NCBI GenBank assembly: GCA_022750115.1
Contig: JAKIWI010000002.1
Coordinates: forward strand, 235,221 to 299,220
Direction of reading: 5' to 3'
Length of the DNA stretch: 64,000 nt
Source: Thermoplasmata archaeon
GTDB lineage: Archaea > Thermoplasmatota > Thermoplasmata > Lutacidiplasmatales > UBA184
Shown here: positions 52,832 to 61,027 of the stretch, in pieces
Layout of the letters: each line of letters begins with the position of its first letter
How positions within the stretch are numbered: position 1 is the first letter of the stretch
The notes under the pieces: generated by a model
What the model saw: only the letters and a program-made list of their open reading frames with translations
Databases searched by the model: none
Told to the model about the DNA's origin: nothing
Position numbers and translations under genes: made by a program

Positions 52832-53817
52832 CCGGACCCGTTCCTCCGCGCCGCCGACCCGCGGTGTCTCTTAACTTTCCTGCCCGACGGCATCAGGCGC
52901 TCCGGATAACTCGCGCTGACCACGTAGTTCGGCATGTCGACGGCTTCGGTGATCCGGAGCTCGCCGGCGACGCTCGCCAGGACGTAGCCCGCCTTGGCGG
53001 GGACCCCTCGACGCTCGAACTCCACGAGGAGTCCTTCCAGCGCCACGACGGCGGCCGCGCCGGGGTCTGGTCCGACTCCGAGGCACGCGATCTGGGGGCC
53101 TGGGTGGCCGGCGGGCGCGGGGGAGCGGAGGTGCGGCATCGCGCGTGCGCCCCCTCGGTGGAGGGCGACCTCCAGCTCGACCTCCGCGGCGACCTCGATC
53201 CCGGTCCCGCAGACCTCGCCGTCGCCCTGCGCAGCATGCGGGTCGCCCAGCGAGAGGAGCGCGCCGTCGACCTCGACGGGCAACGAAAGGGTCGAGCCGG
53301 CTCCGACGAGTCGATGGTCGAGATTGCCCCCGGTCCGGCGGGGCGGGATCATCGGATGCGGGCCGGAGAGCGGGGCGAGACCGACCCACCCGAGCGTCGG
53401 CCGCAGCGGAATCCGGACTGGAGGGACAAATCCGGCGATCGGCGAAGCCATCGCGGCTCCCACGCGCCAGTGTTGGAGTTCGTCGTCGAACCGACCACGG
53501 AGGAGGCCAAAGTCACGAAACACCCCCGACCAGCCCCAGGGCCCGGGGCGAATCCTTCGGATGTGGACGTCAACGCAGTCTCCCGGATGCGCACCGATGA
53601 CCTCGATCGGACCGGTGGCCGCATCGACCCGAGCGAGGTCGATGGAGCCGAGGTCGGATGTCGCCGAAGTCGGTCCGAGCTGGCCGGTGGACGAATCGAG
53701 AAGCTGGACTCGGAGCCGGTCGCCGGAGCGTACTCGAGCCACGGGAGACGCGTCGGGGCTCCATTGAGTCTGCTGGACTCCGGGATCGCGGCCGTCCAGT
53801 CGAATCGTTCGGCCCAC
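52828..53817 (-). CDS. Acetamidase/formamidase-family protein
   Basis: 329 residues. LSLGDPHAAQGDGEVCGTGIE is the hallmark of FmdA/AmdA (PF03069), with GSIDLARVD near residue 57 and GWSGVF about 95. These enzymes hydrolyse short amides to ammonia and an acid; the substrate is not predictable here. It ends in a short basic tail (GRKVKRHRGSAARR). The GTG start is the family N-terminus; no clear TATA box lies 27 nt before it, but AAGATAAGCC about 80 nt upstream could be one. It is first in a two-gene operon with the DUF1684 gene. Confidence 0.88.
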   Translation of the reverse strand: MGRTIRLDGRDPGVQQTQWSPDASPVARVRSGDRLRVQLLDSSTGQLGPTSATSDLGSIDLARVDAATGPIEVIGAHPGDCVDVHIRRIRPGPWGWSGVFRDFGLLRGRFDDELQHWRVGAAMASPIAGFVPPVRIPLRPTLGWVGLAPLSGPHPMIPPRRTGGNLDHRLVGAGSTLSLPVEVDGALLSLGDPHAAQGDGEVCGTGIEVAAEVELEVALHRGGARAMPHLRSPAPAGHPGPQIACLGVGPDPGAAAVVALEGLLVEFERRGVPAKAGYVLASVAGELRITEAVDMPNYVVSASYPERLMPSGRKVKRHRGSAARRNGSG

Positions 53818-53941
53818 GCCCGGTCAACGGACTCCGGCACTTCAGCCCGAGGGATGCGACGCCCCAACGTGGGAACGCCGAGATTGGGACGCAGGCTTAT
53901 CTTCCGAGCCCTCCGTCGTACGTACCCCCGGGGGCGCAAGA

Positions 53942-56347
53942 ATGGCCAGGTCGTCGAGGTGGGCGGCGTGGTCGCGTGCGCTGGGGCAGATGGGCCTCGC
54001 GACGCTCCTGATCCTCTCTCTCGTCGCACCCGCCGGCTTCGCCCAGGGAGCCGCATCCGCGGACCGCGCCTCGCACGCGCTGACGTCCCAGCACGCGGCG
54101 GTTGTCGTTCATCCCCCAGGGCTCAAGGTCTCCGACCGGGTCCTGGCCGGCGCGCGGCCCGCCATCGGAACGGAGTACTACACGCAGGAGGGGGCCACGA
54201 TCTCCCAGTTGAACGATAGCGCCGCCACGGGCGTGGCTCGCATGGTGGAATTCGTTCGGCTCGTGAGCAGCCCGTACTCGACCGCGTACGAGCTGAACGG
54301 CCTGTCCAACTCGGCCGACTGGTGGCAGATTGTGGTGGCGGACAACTGGCCCGGTTGCAATTCGGGGTTCGAGGAGGCGACGGAGGTCTGGGACAGCCTC
54401 GGGAACTCGGCGGCCATCACCTGCGATTCCACTCTGACGCTCTCGGCCGGCGACCTCGTGGAGTTCTCGATCTACTTCTCGGGCGGGAACGGCTGCATGG
54501 CGCTACGCGACGTCACCACGTCGTCCTCGACCCACGCGCTGTGCCAATCGCAGCCCGACTCCGGCGGGACGAAGTGGCAGTTCCTGACGTCGACATCGGA
54601 CGGGAACGGCTACTACACCGGGCCCATGACCGAGGTCATCAACCAGAGCGCGACCTCGTGTCCCGACAACACGCTGATGCCGCGGGTCGCCTACGAGTAC
54701 GCCAACGACACGTTCGTCACCAACTATGTGGCCTGGTCGGACGAGTTCGTCTACCAGGGGAGCGCCTGTTACCAGACAGGTGAACCTGGCCAGGCGATCT
54801 CGCCCGGTGATCCCACGAGCTACTACGCGGACACCGCGTCCGGGACTTCGTACGGTCCGCACTGGGTCGATGGCCAGAACTACTCGCTGTTGAATCCGTC
54901 CTACGGATTCCGCTTCGAGACCGACCCGACGCCGATCCACTCGATCTCGATCGTCGGGACCCCCCCGAACCCCGTCGCCGGGCAGCTCGTGACGTTCAAC
55001 GCCACCGTCTCGGGCGGAGTGGCGGCGTACCAGATCCTCTGGAAGCTGAACGGAGTCCGCCAATCGCTCGCGAACGTTTCCTGGACCTGGACCGCTGGCC
55101 TGGCCGGCACGTACAATGTGGTCGCGTACGCGATCGACCAGCAGAGCGACGTCTCCGGCCCCTCGAACACGGTCCGGATCACGGTGCCCGGACCCCTTCA
55201 CGTGAGCGGGGTGAACGCCACCCCGGTCACCGGAACCGATGCCGGCCTTCCGGCGACGTTCTCGATCGTGATCTCGGGCGGGTACGGCTACTGGGTCGTC
55301 AACTGGTCCGGGTTGCCAGCGGGCTGCCTGGCGGCGAACCAAAGCACCATCCCCTGTACGCCAACTACGCCGGGGACCGTGAATATCTCCGCCTCGGTCC
55401 GCGACGGCAACGGATCGATGGTCACCACCGGCGTCCTCTCCTACCGGGTGTTCTCCCCGCTCCGCGTCGGGCTCACTTCGAGCGCGGCCGCGATCGACAT
55501 CGGCCAGTGGGTGACGGTCGTCGCCAACGTCTCGGGCGGCTCGGGTGGCACGAACCTGTACTGGTCGACGGTCGCCGGATGCGTCGTGCAGGGCAGCAAA
55601 TTCAACTGCACCCCGGTCGTCGTCGCCCCGCTCATCGTCGACCTCTCGGTCACCGACAGCGCCGGGGCGAGCGTTCCGGTAGGGGCGGTGGTGTCCGTGA
55701 ACCCCACGCTCACCGTCGCGACCCCCGCGCCGCGCGTGCTGGCGGACGTCGGGGTCGAGTTCACCGCAAGGGTCACCGTCAGCGGAGGAACGACGCCGTT
55801 CACCTACCTCTGGTCGGGACTCCCGGTCGGCTGTTCCGTCACCGGACCGGTGGCGAACTGCTCCCTCGCGTCCGCGGTGACGTACGAGGCGACCGCGCAG
55901 GTGCGCGACGCTGCGGGCGAGTCCATCATCAGCGGCACGATCGAGATCGTCGGTGCCTCGGCCCCCCAAGTCGCGCTGAACTCCACCGGGAGCCCGGTCG
56001 TCGTCGGGGACTCCGTGACGTTCACCGCCGCCACGCACGGGGGAACGGCGCCGTTCTCCTACCGGTGGACCGGCCTCCCGTCCGGCTGCGTGGCCCGCAA
56101 CAGCCCGAGCATCAGCTGCGCGCCCACCGACACCGGGAACTACACTGTATCCGTGACGGCGTCCGACTCGGCGAACGGCACCGCCACCTCAACGACGACC
56201 CTAGCAGTCCAGCCGGCGTCGGGTCCGGGCGGTCCGGACAACAGCACCGGCACGTCCATCGGCTCGGGGCTGGTCTGGCTGCTCGTTCTGCTCGGGATCG
56301 CGGCGGCGGTCGCCGTCGCGGTGGTCGTGGCGCGCCGGCGCCGTTAG
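53942..56347 (+). CDS. Anchored surface protein with Ig/PKD-like repeats
   Basis: 801 residues. A signal segment covers about residues 15-38 (GLATLLILSLVAPAGFA). Residues about 75-320 form an unrecognised Trp- and Cys-rich domain (NSADWWQIVVADNWPGCNSG, YTGPMTEVINQSATSCPDN) that could be a lectin-like jelly roll. Then come about five Ig-like units with YLWSGLPVGC or YRWTGLPSGC. The helix GLVWLLVLLGIAAAVAVAVVV and RRRR anchor it. The Ig-like units match those of the 7502 and 15872 proteins. TACGTAC about 21 nt upstream is a possible promoter. Its stop overlaps the stop of the convergent MIP18 gene by 4 nt. Confidence 0.85.
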   Translation: MARSSRWAAWSRALGQMGLATLLILSLVAPAGFAQGAASADRASHALTSQHAAVVVHPPGLKVSDRVLAGARPAIGTEYYTQEGATISQLNDSAATGVARMVEFVRLVSSPYSTAYELNGLSNSADWWQIVVADNWPGCNSGFEEATEVWDSLGNSAAITCDSTLTLSAGDLVEFSIYFSGGNGCMALRDVTTSSSTHALCQSQPDSGGTKWQFLTSTSDGNGYYTGPMTEVINQSATSCPDNTLMPRVAYEYANDTFVTNYVAWSDEFVYQGSACYQTGEPGQAISPGDPTSYYADTASGTSYGPHWVDGQNYSLLNPSYGFRFETDPTPIHSISIVGTPPNPVAGQLVTFNATVSGGVAAYQILWKLNGVRQSLANVSWTWTAGLAGTYNVVAYAIDQQSDVSGPSNTVRITVPGPLHVSGVNATPVTGTDAGLPATFSIVISGGYGYWVVNWSGLPAGCLAANQSTIPCTPTTPGTVNISASVRDGNGSMVTTGVLSYRVFSPLRVGLTSSAAAIDIGQWVTVVANVSGGSGGTNLYWSTVAGCVVQGSKFNCTPVVVAPLIVDLSVTDSAGASVPVGAVVSVNPTLTVATPAPRVLADVGVEFTARVTVSGGTTPFTYLWSGLPVGCSVTGPVANCSLASAVTYEATAQVRDAAGESIISGTIEIVGASAPQVALNSTGSPVVVGDSVTFTAATHGGTAPFSYRWTGLPSGCVARNSPSISCAPTDTGNYTVSVTASDSANGTATSTTTLAVQPASGPGGPDNSTGTSIGSGLVWLLVLLGIAAAVAVAVVVARRRR

Positions 56348-56751
56348 AGATAGCCGAACTGGCGCTTGGCGAAGTCGCTCATCTTCTCCGGGGTCCAGGG
56401 CGGCTCCCAGACGAAATCGACGGTCGCCTTCGCGACGTTGGGGACCTTCTCGATCGTCGCCTTGATCTCGTCCGCCAGGACGCCCGCGACCGGGCAACCC
56501 GGAGCGGTCAGGGTCATGTGGAGAACAACGTCGTCGGCGGCGCCCCATTCGAACCCGTAGATGAGTCCGAGGTCCACGATGTTCATCGGGATCTCGGGGT
56601 CGTAGATCTTCTTCAGTTCCTTCATCATCTGGGCCTCGGCGTCGGCGTGGGGACCGGCGGCGGGGGCGGGAGTCGCGCTCGCGGCCGCCGGAGCGGGGGT
56701 CGCGCTGGCGGTGGCCGGAGCGGGAGGAGTAGTGGATTCGGCCTCGCTCAT
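56344..56751 (-). CDS. MIP18/DUF59-family Fe-S assembly protein (SufT/PaaD-like)
   Basis: 135 residues from the ATG used here. The first 50 residues are an Ala/Pro/Thr linker. The domain contains YDPEIPMNIVDLGLIYG and LTAPGCPVAGVLADEI with the conserved Cys. Such proteins help insert or carry iron-sulfur clusters; its neighbours include ABCE1, which needs two clusters. The TATA-like box 26 nt before this ATG fixes the start, though the frame is open to 56823. It is divergent from mptA. Confidence 0.87.
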   Translation of the reverse strand: MSEAESTTPPAPATASATPAPAAASATPAPAAGPHADAEAQMMKELKKIYDPEIPMNIVDLGLIYGFEWGAADDVVLHMTLTAPGCPVAGVLADEIKATIEKVPNVAKATVDFVWEPPWTPEKMSDFAKRQFGYL

Positions 56752-56770
56752 GGACTTGGAATTCCGAGCA

Positions 56771-56780
56771 GCAGTATAAG
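56771..56780 (-). promoter_or_regulatory. TATA-like box for the MIP18-family gene
   Basis: Minus-strand CTTATACTGC is centred about 26 nt before the ATG at 56751. Confidence 0.6.
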
Positions 56781-56825
56781 GTCGACCCAGCGGCGATGGT
56801 CGAACGGTAAGCCGGACGGGCAACC

Positions 56826-56833
56826 TGTTATGC
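56826..56833 (+). promoter_or_regulatory. TATA-like box for the mptA operon
   Basis: TGTTATGC is centred about 27 nt before the GTG of mptA. No other clear box was seen before the four downstream genes, so it may drive all five. Confidence 0.55.
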
Positions 56834-56855
56834 GGCTCGGTCCGTCCGCCGCGCC

Positions 56856-57761
56856 GTGAAGGACGTCCACGCGATGGCCCCCGCCCACGGACGACTCGAG
56901 CTGCACCGGGTCGGCGTCCGCGGCGTCAAGAAGCCGCTCGTGGTCCAACGTCCGGACCGCTCCGTCACGCTCACGGCGTCGTTCGCCGTGGCGGTCGACC
57001 TCCCCTCGACCCGGAAGGGCTCGGACCTCTCGCGGAACGCCGAGCTCCTCGCCGAGGTCGTAGATTGGACGGCGCAGCGCCCGGTCGAAAGCCTCGAATC
57101 GGCCTGTTCGACGATCGCACGGGAGCTCCTCGTCCGCCACCCGTACGCGAAGGACGCCGAGGTCCGGGCCGAAGCCGATTACTTCGCCCGTCGGGGAATC
57201 TCGCCGACGCGCCAAAGCCTCGAGGACTTCCGGTTGTATGCCGAGGCCGTTGCCCGTCGGGAGGGACCAGATTCCATCTCGCTCGCGCGGACGATCGGAG
57301 CCGAGGCGGTCGGCATGACGGCGTGCCCGTGTGCGATGGAGACCGCGCGCGAGAAGCTCACGAAAGAGTTCCCGCTCCTCGCCGACCCGTCACTGAAGGA
57401 CCTCCCGATCGTCACGCACAACCAGCGCAACCGGACCCGGCTCGACCTCGAGCTCCCCGAGGGGGTCGACGTCGAGGTCGACGACATCCTGTCGACAATC
57501 GAGAGCGCGCAGTCGTCCCCCACCTACGCGATCTTGAAGCGGGGGGATGAGGCCGACGTTGTCCTCACCGCCCACCGCCATCCGAAGTTCGTCGAGGATG
57601 TGATGCGAGACCTCCTGGCCTCGCTCCCGGCGCGGTTCCCCGCCCTCCCGGACTCGGTCGGGGTGCGGGTGGTCACGGTCAGCGAGGAGTCGATCCACAA
57701 GTACGACGTCACGTCCTCGCACCGGACCGTCCTCGGCGACCTTCGCGCGCCGCCCGGCTGA
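56856..57761 (+). CDS. mptA: GTP cyclohydrolase MptA (GTP cyclohydrolase IV)
   Basis: 301 residues, typical length. It converts GTP to 7,8-dihydro-D-neopterin 2',3'-cyclic phosphate, the first step of archaeal tetrahydromethanopterin or folate-type pterin synthesis. GAEAVGMTACPCAMETAR carries the metal-binding Cys, VTHNQRN the active-site His, and TAHRHPKFVEDVMRD the later Glu/His region, as in the FolE2/MptA family. The GTG start is 27 nt after a TATA-like box, so the mRNA is probably leaderless. It is followed 18 nt later by the ABC permease gene. Cytoplasmic, metal-dependent. Confidence 0.93.
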   Translation: MKDVHAMAPAHGRLELHRVGVRGVKKPLVVQRPDRSVTLTASFAVAVDLPSTRKGSDLSRNAELLAEVVDWTAQRPVESLESACSTIARELLVRHPYAKDAEVRAEADYFARRGISPTRQSLEDFRLYAEAVARREGPDSISLARTIGAEAVGMTACPCAMETAREKLTKEFPLLADPSLKDLPIVTHNQRNRTRLDLELPEGVDVEVDDILSTIESAQSSPTYAILKRGDEADVVLTAHRHPKFVEDVMRDLLASLPARFPALPDSVGVRVVTVSEESIHKYDVTSSHRTVLGDLRAPPG

Positions 57762-57779
57762 GACGACGGAGCGCCTCCG

Positions 57780-59087
57780 ATGCGCTACGCGCTCGACGGG
57801 ATCCGTCGCCGGCCAGCTCGTTCTGCCCTGACCGCGCTGGGCATCGGACTCGCCACCGGACTCGTGACCGTACTCCTCGCCCTGTCCGCGGGGGTCCAGG
57901 GGAGCGCGGCGCGCCTCGCCACGGCGAGCGGCGTCGACCTGATCGCGACGAGCGCCAACACTTCACTGAGCGCGACCACCTTCCCGCCGCTCACCGACGC
58001 CCACGGCATCCCGCCCGGATTCGCTCGGGCCGACCCGAACGTCGCGACCGCGAGTCCGTGGCTCGTCGCTTCGTTCGTCTACGCGAACAGTTCCCTGTAC
58101 TTGGCGGCCAACGCGTCGCCGAACGGCACCGGCATCCCCTCCGGTTGGGGCCCGGCCAGCGGAGAGGCCGTCGGCTGGATCCCCGGAGCTAATGCCGGGC
58201 TCGAGACGCCCTCCGTGGCCATGGGTCCCGGGTTCTCCAGCTCCGGCGACCCCCACTATGCGAACGGGACGTACGCTGGGCCGTTCACGCACGAGGTCGT
58301 GCTCGACGGCGGCCTGGCGGGCGTCCTGAACGCGACCGTTGGCAGCGTCGTGTACAGCAGCGTGCAACCGCTTGCCTCCCCTGCCGGGGCTCTCGCGTGG
58401 TTCGCCAATGCCACGCCGTTCCGGGTCGTCGGAATTTCGGGTCCGTTCTTCCTCATCCCGTCGGCGCTGCTCGGATTCTTCTATCTCTCGGAGGCGCAGT
58501 CGGTCGACGGCGCGACCGCGGTCCATAACGACGAAGCGTCGGTCGTCCTCGTCCACCTCCACGACCCGTCGAACCCCGCGGCGGACCAGAGCTCGCTCAA
58601 GGCGGCGTTCCCGAGCCTCACGGTGTTCACGCTCGGCAACATTCTCGGCGCCGTCCAGTCGGTCGTCGACCTCTACCGCACGTTCGGGACCCTGATCGGG
58701 CTCGTGGCGCTCGTGGTCGCGGCCTTGTTCACAACGACGGTCCTCACGATGTCGGTCGACGACCGGAGCCGGGAACTCGCCACGCTCCGCGCCATCGGGT
58801 TCCCCCGGGCGACGATCGGCCGCTACGTGCTCGAAGAGGCCGCCGTGCTCGCGGGACTCGGACTCGTCGTCGGCCTGGTCGGTGGCTACGTCGGCGCTTA
58901 CCTACTCAACCGGTTCCTCGTGGGCCTCCTGGCGGGACTCCCCGCCGGGTTTTCGTTCGTCGCGTTCGACGGCGCCGTAGTCGCGAGTGCCGTGGTGGAG
59001 GTCGCCGTCATCGGCCTCCTCGCTGCGATCCTGCCTGCCGCGCAGGCGATGCGCCTGCCAATCGCCGAGGAGCTCCGAGCGCCATGA
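57780..59087 (+). CDS. FtsX/MacB-type ABC transporter permease 1
   Basis: 435 residues with the MacB/LolC plan: one N-terminal helix (SALTALGIGLATGLVTVLLAL), an extracellular domain of about 250 residues, then three helices (LIGLVALVVAALFTTTVLTM, AAVLAGLGLVVGLVGGYVGAYLL, AVVASAVVEVAVIGLLAAILP). The segment RSRELATLRAIGFPR is the cytoplasmic coupling motif for the ATPase. Such permeases export or extract lipids, peptides or lipoproteins mechanically, without a classical channel. GGAG lies 8 nt before the ATG. Its stop overlaps the ATG of the second permease. Confidence 0.9.
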   Translation: MRYALDGIRRRPARSALTALGIGLATGLVTVLLALSAGVQGSAARLATASGVDLIATSANTSLSATTFPPLTDAHGIPPGFARADPNVATASPWLVASFVYANSSLYLAANASPNGTGIPSGWGPASGEAVGWIPGANAGLETPSVAMGPGFSSSGDPHYANGTYAGPFTHEVVLDGGLAGVLNATVGSVVYSSVQPLASPAGALAWFANATPFRVVGISGPFFLIPSALLGFFYLSEAQSVDGATAVHNDEASVVLVHLHDPSNPAADQSSLKAAFPSLTVFTLGNILGAVQSVVDLYRTFGTLIGLVALVVAALFTTTVLTMSVDDRSRELATLRAIGFPRATIGRYVLEEAAVLAGLGLVVGLVGGYVGAYLLNRFLVGLLAGLPAGFSFVAFDGAVVASAVVEVAVIGLLAAILPAAQAMRLPIAEELRAP

Positions 59088-60328
59088 GATGGCGTCCTCG
59101 ACTTTCCCACACGGGTCTTCAGGACCTCCTCGCCGTCGCAGCGATTGCCACCGCCGTCGCTCTTCCGGTCGTTCTCCTCTCGGTGGGCGGGGGAGTCTCG
59201 GCGCACGAAAGGGCCGCGCTCGAGAGCGCGGGGTTCGAGATCACCGTCTCGGCGTCCGGGACGCACGGCATCGGGGGCGCGCACGCTCTGGGCGACCGGA
59301 TCGACCGACTCGCCAACGTCTCGGCAGCTTCCCCTGTGCTCAGCCAGGCGATCGATGTGCGGGGTCCGACGGGGCTCACCGAGCCGGCCCTGGCGGAGGG
59401 AGTCCTTCCCGCCCCATTCCTGACGACGTTGGGGCCGGCGGCCCGGGGCGCGTTCCCGACCCACCTCGACCTGGGCGACCCGATGGACGCGGCGCATTTC
59501 GCCAACGGGACCTACTCCGGCCCGTCGGCCCAGAAGATCCTCCTCGCGGCCCCGATCGCGGCCGCGCTCGGAGCGAGCGTCGGGGACGCCGTCACGATTC
59601 AGGGCGGTACGAATGCGTCGAACGCCGCGCACTTCGTCGTGACCGGTGAGTTCGGTACCCCCTCCGGTCCCCTCGGACCGGTCGCCGGTTTCGCGGTCAT
59701 CCTGCCCCTCTCGGACCTGCAGCTCTTGACCGGGAGCGCGCGGGTGAACGGGACGACGGGCGCGTTGATCGACGCGGCCGATACCGTCGAAGTCTCGCTC
59801 ACGGGTGCCACCGCCACCGACGCCTCGGCCGTGAGCCGAACGGCCAACGAGATCCGCGCCCTCGTTCCGTACTACGGGGTCTCGACACTGTCCGACGAGG
59901 TCGTCCAGCTCGACCAGGCGAACTCCGTACTGACGGGATTCTACCTCGCGCTCTCCGCGACGGCGATCATCATCGGTCTTCTGTTCCTCACGCTCGTCTT
60001 GCTGCGCCGCGTCGAGTCCGAGCGACGCGCGATCGGGATCCGACGGGCGATCGGGATCCCCCGCGCGTGGATCGTGGGGGGACTCGTCGCGCGATGCGCC
60101 GTGTTGGCGTCGACCGGCGTTGTGCTGGGAGTCTTCGGCGGATATCTCACGATCGCGATCTTGCAGCAGTACGGGACGGGCGAGGTGCCGGCGATCGCCG
60201 CGCTGGCCGTATTCAATCCCCGTATCCTGTTCGAACTTGGGGCGGGTACGGTCGCGCTCTGTCTCGCCTCGAGTGCCGTGGCGGCGCGGGCGGCCCTGCG
60301 CCTCCCGCTCTCGGAGGCGCTGCGGTGA
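59084..60328 (+). CDS. FtsX/MacB-type ABC transporter permease 2
   Basis: 414 residues with the same plan as the previous gene: an N-terminal helix (DLLAVAAIATAVALPVVLLSV), an extracellular domain, then three C-terminal helices, with VESERRAIGIRRAIGIPR as coupling motif. It probably pairs with permease 1 as a heterodimer, as LolC/LolE do. It starts at an ATGA overlap with the previous stop, and its own stop overlaps the GTG of the ATPase gene as GTGA. Confidence 0.9.
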   Translation: MRWRPRLSHTGLQDLLAVAAIATAVALPVVLLSVGGGVSAHERAALESAGFEITVSASGTHGIGGAHALGDRIDRLANVSAASPVLSQAIDVRGPTGLTEPALAEGVLPAPFLTTLGPAARGAFPTHLDLGDPMDAAHFANGTYSGPSAQKILLAAPIAAALGASVGDAVTIQGGTNASNAAHFVVTGEFGTPSGPLGPVAGFAVILPLSDLQLLTGSARVNGTTGALIDAADTVEVSLTGATATDASAVSRTANEIRALVPYYGVSTLSDEVVQLDQANSVLTGFYLALSATAIIIGLLFLTLVLLRRVESERRAIGIRRAIGIPRAWIVGGLVARCAVLASTGVVLGVFGGYLTIAILQQYGTGEVPAIAALAVFNPRILFELGAGTVALCLASSAVAARAALRLPLSEALR

Positions 60329-61026
60329 GAGAGGTGCGCGCCCCGGCCCTCGCGCTCCGCGGGATCCGCCGCGTGTACGGCGTGGGTCCCGTTGCCGTGC
60401 GGGCGCTCGATGGAGTCGACCTGGAACTCGCTCCGGGCGAGTTCGTCAGCGTCGAAGGACCGTCCGGGTGCGGGAAGACGACACTCCTCAACCTCCTCGG
60501 GCTGCTCGACCAACCGACCGATGGGTCCCTCGAGTGGAACGGCCGGCCGGTCGGGCGCCTTCCGGAGCGCGAGCGGGCCCGCCGCCGACTGACCGGGGTC
60601 GGCTTCATCTTTCAACGGTTCTACCTTCTCCCGACGTTGACGGCAGAGGAGAACATCGAGCTCCCGATGCGGGGAGCGCGCCTACCCGCACCGGTCCGCG
60701 CGGCACGCACCAAGGAGTTGCTCGCGGCCGTCGGCCTCGCCGACCGAGCGCGGTCGAAACCCCACCAGCTCTCGGGCGGCGAGGAGCAGCGCGTGGCGAT
60801 CGCGCGCGCGCTCGCAAACGAGCCCGGTCTGCTCTTGGCGGACGAGCCGACGGGCGAGCTCGACCGGGCCAACACGGAGTCGGTGCTCGACCTCCTGGTC
60901 GACGCCCAGCGTCGGACGGGCGCGACGGTCGTCTTGGTCACGCACAACCCGGCGGTGGCCCGCCGGGCGCATCGCCACCTGACGATGGCGGACGGCCGGA
61001 TCGTCGCGGACACTCGGGAGGCATGA
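60325..61026 (+). CDS. ABC transporter ATPase (LolD/MacB type)
   Basis: 233 residues. EGPSGCGKTTLLNLLGLLD is Walker A, LSGGEEQRVAIARAL the signature, LLLADEPTGELD Walker B, and VVLVTHNPAVARRAHR the switch His region. The F-QRFYLLPTLTAEENIELPM Q-loop fits the LolD/MacB subfamily. It powers the two permeases just upstream. The GTG start overlaps the permease stop and has GGAGG 7 nt upstream (60313-60317); the longer open frame upstream is antisense to nothing but lies inside the permease gene. ABCE1 follows one base after its stop. Confidence 0.92.
   Translation: MREVRAPALALRGIRRVYGVGPVAVRALDGVDLELAPGEFVSVEGPSGCGKTTLLNLLGLLDQPTDGSLEWNGRPVGRLPERERARRRLTGVGFIFQRFYLLPTLTAEENIELPMRGARLPAPVRAARTKELLAAVGLADRARSKPHQLSGGEEQRVAIARALANEPGLLLADEPTGELDRANTESVLDLLVDAQRRTGATVVLVTHNPAVARRAHRHLTMADGRIVADTREA
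61016..61021 (+). promoter_or_regulatory. Ribosome binding site of ABCE1
   Basis: GGGAGG inside the end of the ATPase gene, 6 nt before the GTG of ABCE1. It fixes the GTG start and shows that the internal genes of this operon use ribosome sites, unlike the leaderless first gene. Confidence 0.6.
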
Positions 61027-61027
61027 C

